Positions 1 through 9,304 of a DNA stretch of 64,000 nucleotides are shown here, in pieces; the first letter of the stretch is position 1; each line of letters opens with the position of its first letter. This stretch comes from CAXPZW01 sp964221845. GTDB taxonomy: Bacteria > Bacteroidota > Bacteroidia > Flavobacteriales_D > Sanyastnellaceae. A model generated the notes under the pieces. That model made no database searches. It was given only the letters and a program-made list of their open reading frames with translations, and was not told the origin of the DNA. Made by a program: the position numbers and the translations under genes. Where the stretch lies: NCBI GenBank assembly GCA_964221845.1, contig CAXPZW010000056.1, forward strand, positions 1 to 64,000, written 5' to 3'.

Positions 1-148
1 TTATGGATTCTTGTGAAGATAGAGACTTTATTCTGGTGTGCAGTCAAGGCGCAATTACTCTACCTCCAGGCGCACAGCATCGGTTTCTGTTTGAGCGCTT
101 AAATAGGTGGGGATGTAGATAGTCCCGCAGCGATAGTTCTGCGCAAGA

Positions 149-176
149 AAAACCCCGAGCAATTGCTCGGGGTTTT
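149..176 (-). terminator. Bidirectional intrinsic terminator after the repeat adhesin
   Basis: A perfect 28-bp palindrome has arms AAAACCCCGAGC and GCTCGGGGTTTT around a central AATT. It starts 22 bp after the stop codon of the adhesin gene. The GC-rich stem flanked by A and T tracts fits a Rho-independent terminator usable from either strand. Confidence 0.85.
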
Positions 177-197
177 CATGTTGCGAGAGACCTGTAT

Positions 198-3100
198 TTA
201 CTCTGGACAGGTAGTACCAAAGCTTCCCAAAAATTCCAAGAGGTCAAGGGTTCCAATCTCGTTGTCACCATCAAAGTCCATAGGGCAGGGATCAGGCTCT
301 TGGCAGATAACCGAAGCCACACCATCAGCAAAAGCCGCATCATATACCTCTTGATCATTTGATGTCACATCACAAACCTCAAATACGCAGGACCCGTCGT
401 CAATGGTTGCTGTAGCATCGTAGTTTGAGGCCGCAGCATAGATACAACCACTGCATGAGATGTACTCGCATGATGCATCGTCACAATTCGCCAGCGCGTC
501 GTAGTTGCAAGCAATGGGATCTGTGCAGCCCAGCCCCGTATAAGACCCAATAAATGCCGCCGACTGGCCACCAGGCGTAGTAACCAATACTTGTGGAAAC
601 AACTCTTCACTTTCTGACCATGCAGGAATTTCAATGACTATATTATCCGGTTCAGAAACTACAATGGCAGCTTCTGCACCACCCACTGTGACTGAAGTTA
701 CGTCGCACAGATTGTCTCCAATGAGGGTGACAAAGTCGCCGCCTTGGCAGCTGATTGAAGATACCAGCACAGCATCAATCATTGGCTGACCATACGATAA
801 CAATGCACTCGCGTTGCCTGAAGGCGTAGTTACCAACACCTCTGCCATGCCCGACCCAGCGGGTACTTCAATGGCAATATAATCCGGTTCAGAAACTACA
901 ATCGCAGCTTCTGTACCACCCACTGTGACTGAGGTTACACCACAGAAATTAATTCCATAGATATAGGCAAAATCACCGCCTTGGCAACTGACTGATGGAG
1001 GCAATAGGTCGAGAATGACTGGCGCATTGTATGCTAAAGATGTACTCGCAGAACCCGCTGGTGTCGTGACTATCACTTCCGCAATGCCCGACCCAGCGGG
1101 TACTTCAATAATAATTACAGTTGGAGAAGAGTCATAAATAAACGCTTCTGTACCTCCCACCGTGACCGACGTTACGCTGCAAAGATTCACTCCTACAAGG
1201 GTAACAACACCCCCTTGGCAGTTTACCGTTCCTGAGATACCCGTGATTACAGGAGTAAGCGTGGCTCCACCACAGACACCGCAAGGGTCCAGTTCCAAAC
1301 AAGAGCCGTCGTCACAGCCTGCCCCCACGTTGTAGTTGCAAGCTGTAGGGTCGGTGCAGCCAGGATACGTGCATGACCCGTTGTCGCAAATCGCTATGCA
1401 ATCATAGTTGCATGCCGTAGAATCGGTACAGCCGTCAGGAAGGGTGCATGACCCGTCGTCACACCCGGCGGTGGGATCATAGTTGCACGCCGTGGGATCG
1501 GTACAGCCGTCAGGAAGGATGCATGACCCGTCGTCACAGATCGCAGCAGCATCATAGTTGCACGCTGCAAAATCGGTGCAGCCATCTGGAAGGATGCAGG
1601 TGCCGTTATCACATCCAGCAGTGGGGTCATAGTTGCAAGCAGTACTATCGGTGCAACCCGGATAGGTACACAGGGTGTTGTCCAAACAAGCCACAGGATC
1701 GTAGTTGCACGCTGAACTGTCACCGCATCCGTAGATATCCAAACAACAGTTGTAGGCCCTCATGCAGAGATAGTCCCAGTTGTTATTCACACAGTAGGGA
1801 TCTGCAGCAATCACAGTTTCAATGCACGCCTGGTCGGCCAGGTAATACCCCGCTGGCGCTGAGCAGGCCTGTGTCACAGGGCCTTCATTCAAGTTATTGG
1901 GCAGGTACCACAGGCCGTAATCGCAGGTGCCGTTGTCACATCCAGCGCTGGGGTCATAGTTGCACGCAGAGATGTCCGTACAACCTGGATAGGTGCACAA
2001 TGTGCCGTTGTCACAGGTCGCCGCTGCGTCGTAGTTGCATGCGGCAGGATCGGTGCAGCCATCTGGAAGGATGCAGGTGCCGTTATCACATCCAGCAGTG
2101 GGGTCATAGTTGCAAGCAGTACTATCGGTACAACCCGGATAGGTGCACAGGGTGTTGTCCACACAAGCCTGATTATCGTAGTTACATGCTGAAGCGAGCC
2201 CACATCCGTAGACACCCAAACAACAGTTGTAGGCGCGCATGCAAATTGCGTCCCAGTTGGTATTCACGCAATAGGGATCGGCAGCAATCACGGTTTCAAT
2301 GCACACCTGGTCGGCCAGGTAATACCCCGCTGGTGCTGAACAGGACTGTGTCACAGGGCCGTCATTCAAGTTATTGGGCAGGTACCACAGGCCGTAATCG
2401 CAGGTGCCGTCGTCACAGGTCGCCGTTGCGTCGTAGTTGCACGCTGAAGGATCGGTGCATCCGTCAGGAAGAATACATGATCCATCATCTTCTATTGCAG
2501 CTGGGTTGTAGTTGCATGCTGCAATATCAGTGCAGCCAAATAACGGAGGACAGCCTGTTGTTATCAAAGGGTTACCGCTCGGGAGCGAGCCATTCCAAAT
2601 ACCAGTACAGCTGTATATGGCACCGTCATTTGTAGTAGCCAAGCCATTGTTTATAGTCCCCTCGTTGTATATGATCCCGTCGACCTCGTTGTCGATGTTT
2701 TGGGCGTTGGTGATGGTCCCTCCCAGTTCGTTGGCAATGACTCCTGAGTTGCTCATGGTCCCGGTAAATGCGGCGTTTTGGATGGTCCCGGTATTCCTGA
2801 CCAACCCACCTGGGTTGTTCGCAAAAAGGCCAGAGGTATCCAGAGTCCCAGTGTTCAAAATCGTACCAGTGTTGGTCATTTGTGCGGGCAAATTTGTGTC
2901 AACGACCCCGTCATTCTGCAGGGACCCTACATTGGAAATGATGGCGTCGATTCCGAAGCTAAGTATGGTGCCGGTCGGGGTGTTATTGAGGGTCCCTAAG
3001 GAGATATTGGTAATGGACCCGGAGCTGTTCTCAATGGTCCCATCGTTGGTGATGGTGTACGTGTTGGTGATTGACCCAGCGTTGTTGAAGAGCGTACTGC

Positions 3101-5363
3101 CCCCTAAGTTGGCAATCGTTCCTTCGTTGGCGATGATCCCGCCAGGGTTGTTTCCGAAGACAGCGTAGTTCACGATGAATGCGTAGGATTCTGTGTTCCT
3201 GAAAAATCCGTTGTTGGTGATGTACGCGTTGTTGGTGATGACACCGCTGTTGTTGACAGTAAGGTTGTTGTCAATGACACCGTCGTTGTCCAAACTCCCC
3301 GAGTTTGTGATGGTCCCGTCGTTCGTGACGATCCCTGAGGCGTAATTGCTGAGGACACCAAAACCGTTGTTGAATATCGCTCCAAGGTTGGTAATGGTTA
3401 CGGTGTTATCAAAAAGGTCGTAGTTGAAAATGACACCACCCCCATTATTGGTGATGTCCCCACCGTTCGTAAAGAATCCACTATTGGTTACGTTTCCACT
3501 GTTGACGATCGCCCCTATGTTTTCAAACACTTGGTCATTATTGTTGGTGACGCCCCCGCCAATGTTGTTGGTGATATCCCCGTAGTTGTTAATCCGTGAT
3601 GGCAATGAACTGCTGTACACGTTGGTGATGTACCCGTGGTTGCCAATGGTCATATAGTTGTCAAGGGTCGCACCCTCATTGTTTAAATACCCGTTATTGT
3701 CAATGATCCCATAGTTCGTGATGGTCGCGCTCTGTACGTTACTTATGGTTCCGGCGTTGCTAATGTTTCCATCAGGGGTGTTGTTGATGGAACCATCAAG
3801 CCCAGCGTTTGAGAACTCCCCTGAGTTGTCGATCCCCCCCCAGTTGGTGATGGTCCCCTCATTTACGAAAATCGACAGATTTGAAATGGTCCCGCCAGAG
3901 TTGTTGTTGATGTCCCCGTCTAAAAAGTTGCTGACTATACTACCCCCGTTGGTGGCGATCGCTCCGCTGTTGTTGAGGGTCGCATTATTCCAGAAGTCAC
4001 CGTTATCGATGGTGATGAGACCTCCCAAGGCGTTGATGACAGTCCCGGAGTCGATTCCCATTTGCCCCGAGCTGGCTATTTGCCCATAGTTCGTGATGGT
4101 CGAGGATGTAAATCGGTTTTCTAAGTAACCCGTTGCCCAGTTGTTTATGACCCCACTAGGGTTGTTGGTGATGGTACCGTCGTTCCAAAATGTTTCATTG
4201 TTATCAATGATCCCGTCGTTTAAGATGGTCCCGGAGTTCTGAAGGAACGCTCCTTCTCCATTGAGGACCGTTCCTCCTAAGTTGTTGGTGATGGTACCAC
4301 TGCCCCCTACCTGGAGGGTCCCCCATATATCAATGCTTCCGTCGTTGGTGATGGTACCACTGTTCTGCAGAGAGCCGAAGGTTGTTATACTCCCAACGTT
4401 TTCAAGATCTCCATTGTTGTCAATGACCCCGAAGCCAGCTTCAATGAGGCCGTCGTTTTGAAAGTTCCAGTTGTTGAGGATATCAGTATCCTCAATCATC
4501 CCGCTAGAGTGGTTGATAACGGTACCTTGATCATTGACGATGTAACTGTCATTGATAGCTTCATGATTGTTAATCGTCGCACCAAGCTGGTTGGTGATGG
4601 AGGCGAAAGTGATGGTCCCGGAGTTAGTGATAGACCCGTTGTTCGTGATAAACCCGTTCGTGACAGTCCCACCGGGGTCGAAGTTAATAGACCCGTCGTT
4701 AACGATACCCCCGTTGTTCGTGACGGTCCCGTCGGAAGTAAAGGTGCCTGACCCGTTGTTAATGATGGAATTGTCAAAATCGCTATTGATAATGGTCCCG
4801 TCTGCGGAGTTCGAGATGAGCCCAGTATTACTGATCGAACCCGTAAGTCCTATCAAAGTATTTTTATCGTTCGTAACAGTCCCGCCCAAGTTGAGTACGG
4901 ATCCGTTGTTGGAAATGCTTCCAAGATTGTCAATGTCACCATTGACATCGTTAGTGAAACTCCCGTTGTTGACAATGGACCCGCGGTTGGTGATTTTCCC
5001 GTTGTTGACAATGGACCCACCGATGTTGTTAATGATGGTCCCACCTTCCCAGTTGACGATTAATCCGGCAAAGCTGTTTATGTTGATGGACCCGAGCCCG
5101 GTGATCTCCATGGTCCCAAAGTTTTCTAATCTGGAGATTAACCCCAGGTTGATGGCAAAATCAACCGTGATGTATCCATTGTTAATAGCAGTCAAGCCAT
5201 CTGGAATGGTGGCGTCATTGCCAGTGGCGGGCAACCCATTATCCCAATTACTAGCATCAGCCCAATCGTTGCTGATGGCTCCAGTAAAGGTGGTTTGAGA
5301 AAAAGTAGCGGTTGATAAAAAGCAGAATGCCGCCAGTGAGACTAGCGTAATGAGGTTCTTCAT
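198..5363 (-). CDS. Giant secreted repeat adhesin-like protein with dockerin-like tail
   Basis: This 1721-residue protein starts with a signal peptide (basic MKN start, hydrophobic core, cut near residue 22). Residues about 90-920 are Asn/Gly-rich hexapeptide-type repeats (GSIVNN, GKITNR and similar), which predict a beta-solenoid. From about residue 945 there are Cys-rich GCTDPxACNY modules, each ending near DDGSC, twice interrupted by a longer Cys-rich insert beginning YGLWYLPNN. Three IPT/TIG-like beta domains follow at about 1370, 1450 and 1525. The C-terminus (about 1693-1721) is a single dockerin-like calcium loop, DFDGDNEIGTLDLLEFLGSF, closed by a Cys. No type A T9SS domain is visible. 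Expected location is the cell surface or outside, with an adhesion or structural role inferred only from architecture. Composition is visibly more AT-rich than genes from 9916 onward. It is followed by a strong terminator and appears to be transcribed alone. Confidence 0.8.
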   Translation of the reverse strand: MKNLITLVSLAAFCFLSTATFSQTTFTGAISNDWADASNWDNGLPATGNDATIPDGLTAINNGYITVDFAINLGLISRLENFGTMEITGLGSININSFAGLIVNWEGGTIINNIGGSIVNNGKITNRGSIVNNGSFTNDVNGDIDNLGSISNNGSVLNLGGTVTNDKNTLIGLTGSISNTGLISNSADGTIINSDFDNSIINNGSGTFTSDGTVTNNGGIVNDGSINFDPGGTVTNGFITNNGSITNSGTITFASITNQLGATINNHEAINDSYIVNDQGTVINHSSGMIEDTDILNNWNFQNDGLIEAGFGVIDNNGDLENVGSITTFGSLQNSGTITNDGSIDIWGTLQVGGSGTITNNLGGTVLNGEGAFLQNSGTILNDGIIDNNETFWNDGTITNNPSGVINNWATGYLENRFTSSTITNYGQIASSGQMGIDSGTVINALGGLITIDNGDFWNNATLNNSGAIATNGGSIVSNFLDGDINNNSGGTISNLSIFVNEGTITNWGGIDNSGEFSNAGLDGSINNTPDGNISNAGTISNVQSATITNYGIIDNNGYLNNEGATLDNYMTIGNHGYITNVYSSSLPSRINNYGDITNNIGGGVTNNNDQVFENIGAIVNSGNVTNSGFFTNGGDITNNGGGVIFNYDLFDNTVTITNLGAIFNNGFGVLSNYASGIVTNDGTITNSGSLDNDGVIDNNLTVNNSGVITNNAYITNNGFFRNTESYAFIVNYAVFGNNPGGIIANEGTIANLGGSTLFNNAGSITNTYTITNDGTIENSSGSITNISLGTLNNTPTGTILSFGIDAIISNVGSLQNDGVVDTNLPAQMTNTGTILNTGTLDTSGLFANNPGGLVRNTGTIQNAAFTGTMSNSGVIANELGGTITNAQNIDNEVDGIIYNEGTINNGLATTNDGAIYSCTGIWNGSLPSGNPLITTGCPPLFGCTDIAACNYNPAAIEDDGSCILPDGCTDPSACNYDATATCDDGTCDYGLWYLPNNLNDGPVTQSCSAPAGYYLADQVCIETVIAADPYCVNTNWDAICMRAYNCCLGVYGCGLASACNYDNQACVDNTLCTYPGCTDSTACNYDPTAGCDNGTCILPDGCTDPAACNYDAAATCDNGTLCTYPGCTDISACNYDPSAGCDNGTCDYGLWYLPNNLNEGPVTQACSAPAGYYLADQACIETVIAADPYCVNNNWDYLCMRAYNCCLDIYGCGDSSACNYDPVACLDNTLCTYPGCTDSTACNYDPTAGCDNGTCILPDGCTDFAACNYDAAAICDDGSCILPDGCTDPTACNYDPTAGCDDGSCTLPDGCTDSTACNYDCIAICDNGSCTYPGCTDPTACNYNVGAGCDDGSCLELDPCGVCGGATLTPVITGISGTVNCQGGVVTLVGVNLCSVTSVTVGGTEAFIYDSSPTVIIIEVPAGSGIAEVIVTTPAGSASTSLAYNAPVILDLLPPSVSCQGGDFAYIYGINFCGVTSVTVGGTEAAIVVSEPDYIAIEVPAGSGMAEVLVTTPSGNASALLSYGQPMIDAVLVSSISCQGGDFVTLIGDNLCDVTSVTVGGAEAAIVVSEPDNIVIEIPAWSESEELFPQVLVTTPGGQSAAFIGSYTGLGCTDPIACNYDALANCDDASCEYISCSGCIYAAASNYDATATIDDGSCVFEVCDVTSNDQEVYDAAFADGVASVICQEPDPCPMDFDGDNEIGTLDLLEFLGSFGTTCPE
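1540..2434 (-). repeat. 477-bp in-frame tandem duplication inside the adhesin gene
   Basis: The stretch from about 1540 to 1957 recurs at about 2017 to 2434 with a constant offset of 477 bp (159 codons), for example GCAGCCATCTGGAAGGATGC at 1578 and 2055. Each copy encodes several GCTDP modules plus one YGLWYLPNN insert. The copies differ at scattered bases and diverge beyond these limits. Confidence 0.85.
2600..5100 (-). repeat. 18-bp-period coding repeats (ITNNG hexapeptides)
   Basis: Degenerate repeats of about 18 bp encode hexapeptides of the pattern G-x-I-x-N-N/D on the minus strand. On the plus strand they appear as recurrent GTTGTTGGTGATGG-like words. They form the solenoid part of the adhesin and are not a CRISPR array, because there are no unique spacers and the reading frame stays open. 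Confidence 0.8.
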
Positions 5364-5551
5364 GATTTAATTAAGGTCTGCAAAAAAGATACAACCTTTA
5401 TCGGAAGACTAAGTCTGGTGCGCATGGAATAACCTCGAGTGGTCACGCAGAAGCACATGCATCACAAAAATGGTTTGAGAGCGATTGGGGGGATCGTCGT
5501 TGAAAAAGAAGGCGGACGGATCCGACCTAGACAAGTATATCCTGCAACCGC

Positions 5552-7810
5552 TCAGAGCACATTTGCTCCTTGCAGCACGGGAAAGGAGAAGACAAATTCG
5601 GTCCATGTCTCATCGGAAGTCAACTCAACGCTCCCGCCGTGCTGATTGAGGACGCCTTGCACGATGCTCAGTCCCAGCCCAGTGCCTTTGGTACCCGCTT
5701 TCGTGGTGAAAAACTTCTTGAATACCCGCTGCTGAACAGCTGCAGGAATTTGTGGGCCATTGTTGCCAATGCTGACCCTCCAACGGCCATCCTCCATGAC
5801 TCCACGGATTTCGATGCGCTTGTTGGCTTTATGGACCTCTTCAAGTGCATCAATGGCGTTTTTGAGCACATTGCTCCACAATTGGAACAACTTTATTTCC
5901 GTACCCACAATGATGGCATCTTCAGGCACATCGACCTGAATAACAATGCTCCCCTTGATCCGGTGTTGAAACAAACTGATCACGGTTTGCAGGTTCGTCA
6001 ACAACTGGACCTGTCCTTGACGCGAAAAGTCTTCCTCCTTTACAAAGTGACTCATCTGCTGGACAACATGTGACGACTTCTCTATGGCAGAAGCCATGGT
6101 GTCAAAAGACATTTGTAAATCACTCAACAACCGAATCGCGTTGAGCCAGTGCTCGGCTTCTTTCACACCCAACAGCACAGACACAAAGTCTTGGTCATGC
6201 TCGGTGAAGCCCATTTTCACCGCTTTCAGTGCGATGCCTTTCCAATCCCGATCAGTCCCTCCCTTGGTTTCCAGCAACTGCTGCATGGGTTTCCAGGCTT
6301 TTAACCAATCCGGTTGCATTTGGGCGCCCATTCGTTTCAAATGCCCAGCGAAACCTGCGCAGGATTCGAATGCATTCGGAGGCAACTTGGCCAGTGCCCT
6401 CACCAGCTGATCCTGCATCACACTCACATTTTCAAGACTGGCTTGGACTGCACCCAACGGGGTATTCAGGTCGTGCGCTACTTGGGCCGCAAGTTCTCCC
6501 ACAGTGGCCAATTTATCCTGAGATACGAGGCTGTTGGACAAGTCCATATTTTGCTGAAGCTTCTCCATGACCAATCGCTCCAGGTTGACATTGATGTCCC
6601 GAACCTTCAACTCTGCAAAAAACCGCTGGTTGTACGATGCTAGGATCGAAGCCAGCATAATACCAAAGCGCACAAATGGATCCAACGAGGATTCCTCAAT
6701 AGAGCTGTTCAGTTGAAGGTAGAGACATTGTTGCACACCCTGAGCACCAGAACTGCCTGGTACCGAGAACACAAAGCTCCTGTCATCGGTTGCCGTGTAC
6801 ATCCTTCCGGATTGGCCCTGAAGAAAATGCATCACAGCTTGCCCCATGGATTCAGATGCATTGGCAACGGTAGTGTTCTCGCAGCACAGCATACCGGTCT
6901 GCTGCTGGTATCCAAAGACGGCCACCGAAGTCACTCCGGCTTTTGCTTGCAACAGGTTTTGCGCCTTACCCCAATTGGAGCCCAAGCTCCCCCCTTCTAA
7001 GGTCAACAGAGCTGAAGAAACCTCAAGGAGCAACGAGGTGTAACTGGTTGCCTGCTCAATAATTTGCGTCCGATCGTCCACCTCGCCCTGCAACTTGCTC
7101 AATAGAAGTGAATTCTCGCTGCGGTACGTGTCTAGGCGTCCAGCAAGGGCTTGCAATGCACGGTGCAATTCCAAAAACTCCCCCTTCCCTTCAAGTGGCA
7201 TTGCCGCAGCATCCATAGGCCTGTTCTGATTCACCAAACCATCGGCGAATTCACACGCACGAAGGATGGGCACCGAAACTGCACGAAACACCAACCAGAA
7301 CAAAACGATACTGCCCAACAAGGCAAACAGGGCCAACCACTTGATGGGCGATTGCGCAGGCACAGCCACCTGGTCGAGCTCAGCATCGGTCCACCCCAAT
7401 ACAACCACCCCGTCAAAATAGGCCGTCTCAATCGCAGAAGTAGTAATGAACCAGCCTTCGTCTTGGCGCATGGCTTGGGACGTCAGACTGTCGGGATAGC
7501 ATTGAAACAGCGCCAACGAATCCCCCTGTCCCTCTTCAAAAAGCGCTACGTATTTGAAGGCTTCATGCGCATTGGCATTGCCAAGAATCTGCCCGACCCG
7601 TTCAAAATCTGCGTCGCTGACTGCCAGTTCGAGTGCTGTGGCCAAGGCCGTGCAGTAATGCTGTTGGCTGAGTAACCATTGACTTTCAAGCGCTTCACGG
7701 TGCTTCCCTTGGAAAAAGAAAATCAAGGGTAACGCGACAGCCAAACCCAACAACGAGAATCCAATCCAGTAGCGTAACAGCACGCTGTTACGGACAGCAA
7801 AGGGATTCAT
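5552..7810 (-). CDS. Membrane sensor histidine kinase
   Basis: The 752-residue protein has two membrane segments (about 12-33 and 157-177) enclosing a periplasmic sensor domain of about 120 residues, then a HAMP-like linker, a GAF-like or coiled region and a C-terminal kinase core. The H-box reads VAHDLNTPLG with the phosphoacceptor His near residue 446. The N-box is WSNVLKNAIDAL near 645, and the G-boxes end in GTGLGLSIVQG. The dimerisation region is unusually long, with over 170 residues between the H- and N-boxes. Its start codon overlaps the stop of the PstS-like gene (ATGA), and it is the last gene of a four-gene operon that opens with a stand-alone receiver. It should autophosphorylate in response to a periplasmic signal, possibly relayed by the PstS-like protein, and pass phosphate to that receiver. 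The signal is unknown. Confidence 0.88.
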   Translation of the reverse strand: MNPFAVRNSVLLRYWIGFSLLGLAVALPLIFFFQGKHREALESQWLLSQQHYCTALATALELAVSDADFERVGQILGNANAHEAFKYVALFEEGQGDSLALFQCYPDSLTSQAMRQDEGWFITTSAIETAYFDGVVVLGWTDAELDQVAVPAQSPIKWLALFALLGSIVLFWLVFRAVSVPILRACEFADGLVNQNRPMDAAAMPLEGKGEFLELHRALQALAGRLDTYRSENSLLLSKLQGEVDDRTQIIEQATSYTSLLLEVSSALLTLEGGSLGSNWGKAQNLLQAKAGVTSVAVFGYQQQTGMLCCENTTVANASESMGQAVMHFLQGQSGRMYTATDDRSFVFSVPGSSGAQGVQQCLYLQLNSSIEESSLDPFVRFGIMLASILASYNQRFFAELKVRDINVNLERLVMEKLQQNMDLSNSLVSQDKLATVGELAAQVAHDLNTPLGAVQASLENVSVMQDQLVRALAKLPPNAFESCAGFAGHLKRMGAQMQPDWLKAWKPMQQLLETKGGTDRDWKGIALKAVKMGFTEHDQDFVSVLLGVKEAEHWLNAIRLLSDLQMSFDTMASAIEKSSHVVQQMSHFVKEEDFSRQGQVQLLTNLQTVISLFQHRIKGSIVIQVDVPEDAIIVGTEIKLFQLWSNVLKNAIDALEEVHKANKRIEIRGVMEDGRWRVSIGNNGPQIPAAVQQRVFKKFFTTKAGTKGTGLGLSIVQGVLNQHGGSVELTSDETWTEFVFSFPVLQGANVL

Positions 7811-8253
7811 TTGTCCGAGATCTCAATGACATCAACACCGTCAAGGCTGGAAGTGTCTACCACGACGCCAATGGCACCTTTTTGCCGCTTGACATAAGTA
7901 ATCAAAGCTGCATTTGAGTTCACAAAAACAGGAGGGTTTCCACGTCCTTGAAAAGTCAGGCGCAACCAGTGACGCACAAACTCATCCATCGACCAGCCCA
8001 ATAACGCTTGGGTGACCAGCTGGCTGCCCTCCACGTCTTTGGCCAGCACGACCAACTCCACGCGGGTGCCATTGGACCAATAGGAGGTGGCACCGTAGAA
8101 AATGTCCTTCAACTCACCGCTGGACAAGGCAGGCACATCCACGCCATTGGCAACCACGGCAAACTTTTCCGGAAAACGCGCAGGGCCGGAGCTCATGGCA
8201 CAAACCAGCAACCAGCCGAAGGCCATCAGGTATGTCGGTTTTCTAAAAAGCAT
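7807..8253 (-). CDS. Small PstS-like periplasmic binding protein
   Basis: At 148 residues this is half the size of a usual phosphate-binding PstS. A hydrophobic N-terminus (about residues 8-22) suggests export. The mature part has features of short PstS-like proteins: VVANGVDVPALSSGELKDIF near the start, then YWSNGTRVELVV, and a late AALITYVKRQKGAIGVV segment resembling the second lobe of the PBP-like fold. I chose the ATG at 8253. A TTG two codons upstream is also possible. The gene overlaps the porin gene by 11 nt and the kinase gene by 4 nt. No ABC permease or ATPase gene lies nearby, so a sensory or accessory role is more likely than transport. Ligand identity (phosphate or another oxyanion) is not shown by the sequence. 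Confidence 0.7.
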   Translation of the reverse strand: MLFRKPTYLMAFGWLLVCAMSSGPARFPEKFAVVANGVDVPALSSGELKDIFYGATSYWSNGTRVELVVLAKDVEGSQLVTQALLGWSMDEFVRHWLRLTFQGRGNPPVFVNSNAALITYVKRQKGAIGVVVDTSSLDGVDVIEISDK

Positions 8254-9304
8254 ACGCAAGCTGGATTTTGAGTTCTACTTCTTCCAGACTGTGTCCGTGA
8301 TGGGATCCTTTGCGACTGTAATACTCTGCCATGAGCTTGACATTGCAGAAGGCGCCAAACTCTTGCCGCCATCCGGCCAAGATTTTGTGTTGGCTAGGGG
8401 CGGTCGTGTACAGATCATTGGCATCACGCTGTAGCCAATCGAATCCCAACAGCGCGGTGCCAGCGGTGGTCAACCGGTAACCGAGATAAGTATAATTCGA
8501 GAAGTTGTCTGCCGAGCCCAAAGAATCTGTCGCGGTCTGGGTGTATGCAAACTCATTCAAAAACTCCCACTTATCGCCAAAGTAAGCCACCGAAGCAGAG
8601 GCCATTCGAAAGTCCAAAGGCCCGCTGTAATCTGATTGCTGGCTTACTGCGTGCGCATGGGAGCCGTGCTCATTGTTCTCAAGCTTTTCGTGGTAATAAG
8701 AAACCCCAAACCGGGCGCCTCGAATGGGCTTGAAGTGAACCGCATACAAGTACGACAAGGTCTTCCCCGAGCCAAAAACCTCAGTAGATTCAATGCCATT
8801 CCCGACAACAACGTCGTATCCAAATTTGGACTTACCAATGTTTTGGCCTTGTAAGCGTAAACCCAAGGTGTGAATGGGCACAAATGCTGCAAAATTGGAG
8901 GGCCTGTCTATGGTCGGAAAGAAGATGCGTCCGTGATGGTAAGTGTCATTCCAATAGTTGACCGGCGAATGCATCTTTCCAACCAACACTGAAAAATAAG
9001 GGTGCACCTCATACATCAAACGAAGGCGCTCAATGGAAGTGGCGTACCCTCCTCCACTTTTCGGTCCCACGGTGACTTCCCCGAGCACGGATAACCTGTC
9101 GTGCAACCGGGACTGAATGAACACATCGTGCTCACCCACAAACAACCCCAGGGGATGGGTTTCCGCTTCACCGTGACCGTGGTCATTCCAAGCCATGCTC
9201 GCATCCAAATGCCCAAAAAAGTTGATTTGGGTATCGGGCTGCGCCCAACCGTTCAAGGAAAATAGCGAAACCGCTACCAAGCAAATTCCAATATACGTTC
9301 TCAT
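8243..9304 (-). CDS. Outer-membrane porin-like beta-barrel protein, His-rich
   Basis: This 353-residue protein has a clear signal peptide (MRTYIGICLVAVSLFSLNGWAQ cut after about residue 22 at an Ala-Gln site), alternating beta-strand-like segments and a C-terminal aromatic residue (AYAF), all typical of outer-membrane barrels. It resembles short porins of the phosphate-selective or general type. Unusual His clusters lie in likely loops: NDHGHGEAETH, DTYHHGR, NNEHGSHAHAV and KGSHHGHS. They could bind metal ions. Start overlaps the response-regulator stop (ATGA), and the end overlaps the PstS-like gene. Context suggests that it admits or senses the solute that the downstream periplasmic protein and kinase monitor. 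Substrate is not known. Confidence 0.75.
   Translation of the reverse strand: MRTYIGICLVAVSLFSLNGWAQPDTQINFFGHLDASMAWNDHGHGEAETHPLGLFVGEHDVFIQSRLHDRLSVLGEVTVGPKSGGGYATSIERLRLMYEVHPYFSVLVGKMHSPVNYWNDTYHHGRIFFPTIDRPSNFAAFVPIHTLGLRLQGQNIGKSKFGYDVVVGNGIESTEVFGSGKTLSYLYAVHFKPIRGARFGVSYYHEKLENNEHGSHAHAVSQQSDYSGPLDFRMASASVAYFGDKWEFLNEFAYTQTATDSLGSADNFSNYTYLGYRLTTAGTALLGFDWLQRDANDLYTTAPSQHKILAGWRQEFGAFCNVKLMAEYYSRKGSHHGHSLEEVELKIQLAYAF

Noticed and set aside
55..148. Minus-strand frame ending TYLSAQTETDAVRLEVE with TAA at 55-57
   Set aside because: It has no ATG and would have to read through the terminator palindrome at 149-176. Treated as non-coding, although a short peptide cannot be excluded.
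1300..2530. Regular repeats that could suggest a CRISPR array
   Set aside because: Repeat lengths vary, no unique spacers occur, and the whole stretch is an open coding frame.
1448..2635. 395-codon plus-strand frame, Cys/Arg-rich
   Set aside because: Antisense of the GCTDP repeats. The minus frame has a signal peptide and ordered domains.
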